Position numbers and translations under genes: made by a program. This document shows, in pieces, positions 63,625-64,000 of a DNA stretch of 64,000 bases (positions are counted from its first letter, which is position 1; every line of letters begins with the position of its first letter). The stretch is from Actinophytocola xinjiangensis. GTDB taxonomy: Bacteria; Actinomycetota; Actinomycetes; Mycobacteriales; Pseudonocardiaceae. The notes under the pieces were generated by a model that was given only the letters and a program-made list of their open reading frames with translations, was not told the origin of the DNA and did not search any database. Where the stretch lies: NCBI RefSeq assembly GCF_001921215.1, contig NZ_MSIF01000021.1, forward strand, positions 62,001 through 126,000, read 5' to 3'.

Positions 63625-63808
63625 CGTTCACCGACGTCGAACGGTGGGATTCAGGCCGCCGATCTCCAGCTCGGTGGATGCCTCGGATCTGAGTGCACGG
63701 CCATGATTGAGTTTCGGGGCCGGTGCGTCGGGATCACCGTGGTAAACCTTGCGTGCCACACTCAGCCGTCCTTGCCGCTGGACATCGCGGCGAGTGCGTT
63801 CACAGGGC

Positions 63809-63824
63809 GTTGACGAGCGTCAAC
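63809..63824. promoter_or_regulatory. GTTGACG/CGTCAAC dyad
   Basis: GTTGACGAGCGTCAAC has perfect 7-bp arms around a 2-bp centre. It lies 49 bases after the stop of the partial minus-strand gene and could be a small terminator for that gene, or an operator. The rest of 63625-63872 shows no gene. Confidence 0.35.
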
Positions 63825-63872
63825 AGCGAATCCGCGATTCCCCGGTCCGGAGGTCGGCGCCGTTCCACGGTT

Positions 63873-64000
63873 CTACAGGTCGAAGTCGAACCAGATGTGG
63901 TGGGTGCCGTCCTCGGTGATGGTGATGCCGCCGGTGCCGGACAGGCCCGCGAGGTCGGCGGTGCCGCTGGCGGGGACGATGACGAAGAAGTCGCCTTCGC
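63873..64000 (-). CDS. Partial gene, C-terminus of a DUF3224-like protein
   Basis: Only the last 42 codons are in the window: EGDFFVIVPASGTADLAGLSG, then TGGITITEDGTHHIWFDFDL and a TAG stop. The GTADLAGLSGTGGITI pattern and the aromatic/acidic end resemble the C-terminus of DUF3224 proteins, small beta-barrel proteins of unknown function. The start lies beyond position 64000, so the identification is tentative. Confidence 0.6.
   Translation of the reverse strand, partial: EGDFFVIVPASGTADLAGLSGTGGITITEDGTHHIWFDFDL

Overview
The window is high-GC DNA with the gene stock of an actinobacterium: a fused 2-oxoglutarate decarboxylase/dehydrogenase (kgd), nickel superoxide dismutase with its maturation protease, Methyltransf_19 (DUF574) methyltransferases, PucR and IclR regulators, a 10-methyl-fatty-acid gene pair and a complete hut operon ending in HutF. 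The mix fits Pseudonocardiales (Actinosynnema/Saccharothrix/Actinokineospora-like), but the genus is inference. No rRNA, tRNA, CRISPR array, transposase or integrase was seen. The window looks like chromosomal backbone with patches of small unknown genes.

Layout. 0-5.4 kb: small accessory genes (P-loop kinase, sugar acetyltransferase, two TetR regulators, a RidA-family protein, an APH(3'')-like phosphotransferase). 5.4-9 kb: a Methyltransf_19 gene and a tmsA-tmsB-like pair for 10-methyl fatty acids. 9-12.6 kb: a secreted S15 peptidase overlapping a secreted protein of unknown function, and a membrane protein. 12.6-19 kb: a biotin-dependent acyl-CoA carboxylase plus acyl-CoA dehydrogenase operon (leucine/branched-chain catabolism), a GDSL lipase and a TetR gene whose upstream box recurs in front of the carboxylase operon. 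19-22.8 kb: a second Methyltransf_19 gene and a diguanylate cyclase with a degenerate EAL domain. 22.8-30 kb: a palindrome-controlled membrane protein/HTH pair, a large subtilisin, a PucR regulator and alanine dehydrogenase, followed by about 530 bp of C-rich, G-poor DNA (likely Rho-dependent termination). 30-38 kb: two small unknown genes, an ABC-2 exporter whose ATPase has a Gln/Pro-rich tail, and a one-polypeptide four-domain ABC exporter. 38-45.6 kb: kgd with a 58-codon DUF6104 gene, an aldo/keto reductase, a glycogen-debranching-type glycosidase and two small membrane proteins. 45.6-53.2 kb: hutH-hutU-M20 amidohydrolase-hutF-hutI, each joined by a 4-base overlap, with a divergent IclR gene. 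53.2-64 kb: an unknown Cys-rich protein, an osmoprotectant ABC operon, a c-di-GMP phosphodiesterase, malic enzyme, an RmlC-type epimerase, and sodX/sodN.

How genes work together. The hut operon takes histidine to N-formylglutamate, and the embedded M20 hydrolase is the best local candidate for the last step. The carboxylase operon and its TetR appear to form one regulon through a shared GTTAGCGGTC box. The two c-di-GMP proteins are complementary: one has an intact GGDEF and a dead EAL, the other the reverse. Several genes show a TANNNT hexamer 6-7 nt before the start codon with no Shine-Dalgarno, which suggests common leaderless transcription. Candidate dyad operators and strong hairpin terminators were found by eye and are listed separately. 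Nothing here is a proven new system. The strongest leads are the shared TetR box, the M20 hydrolase in place of HutG, the C-rich termination zone beside a small gene pair, and the matched DGC/PDE proteins.
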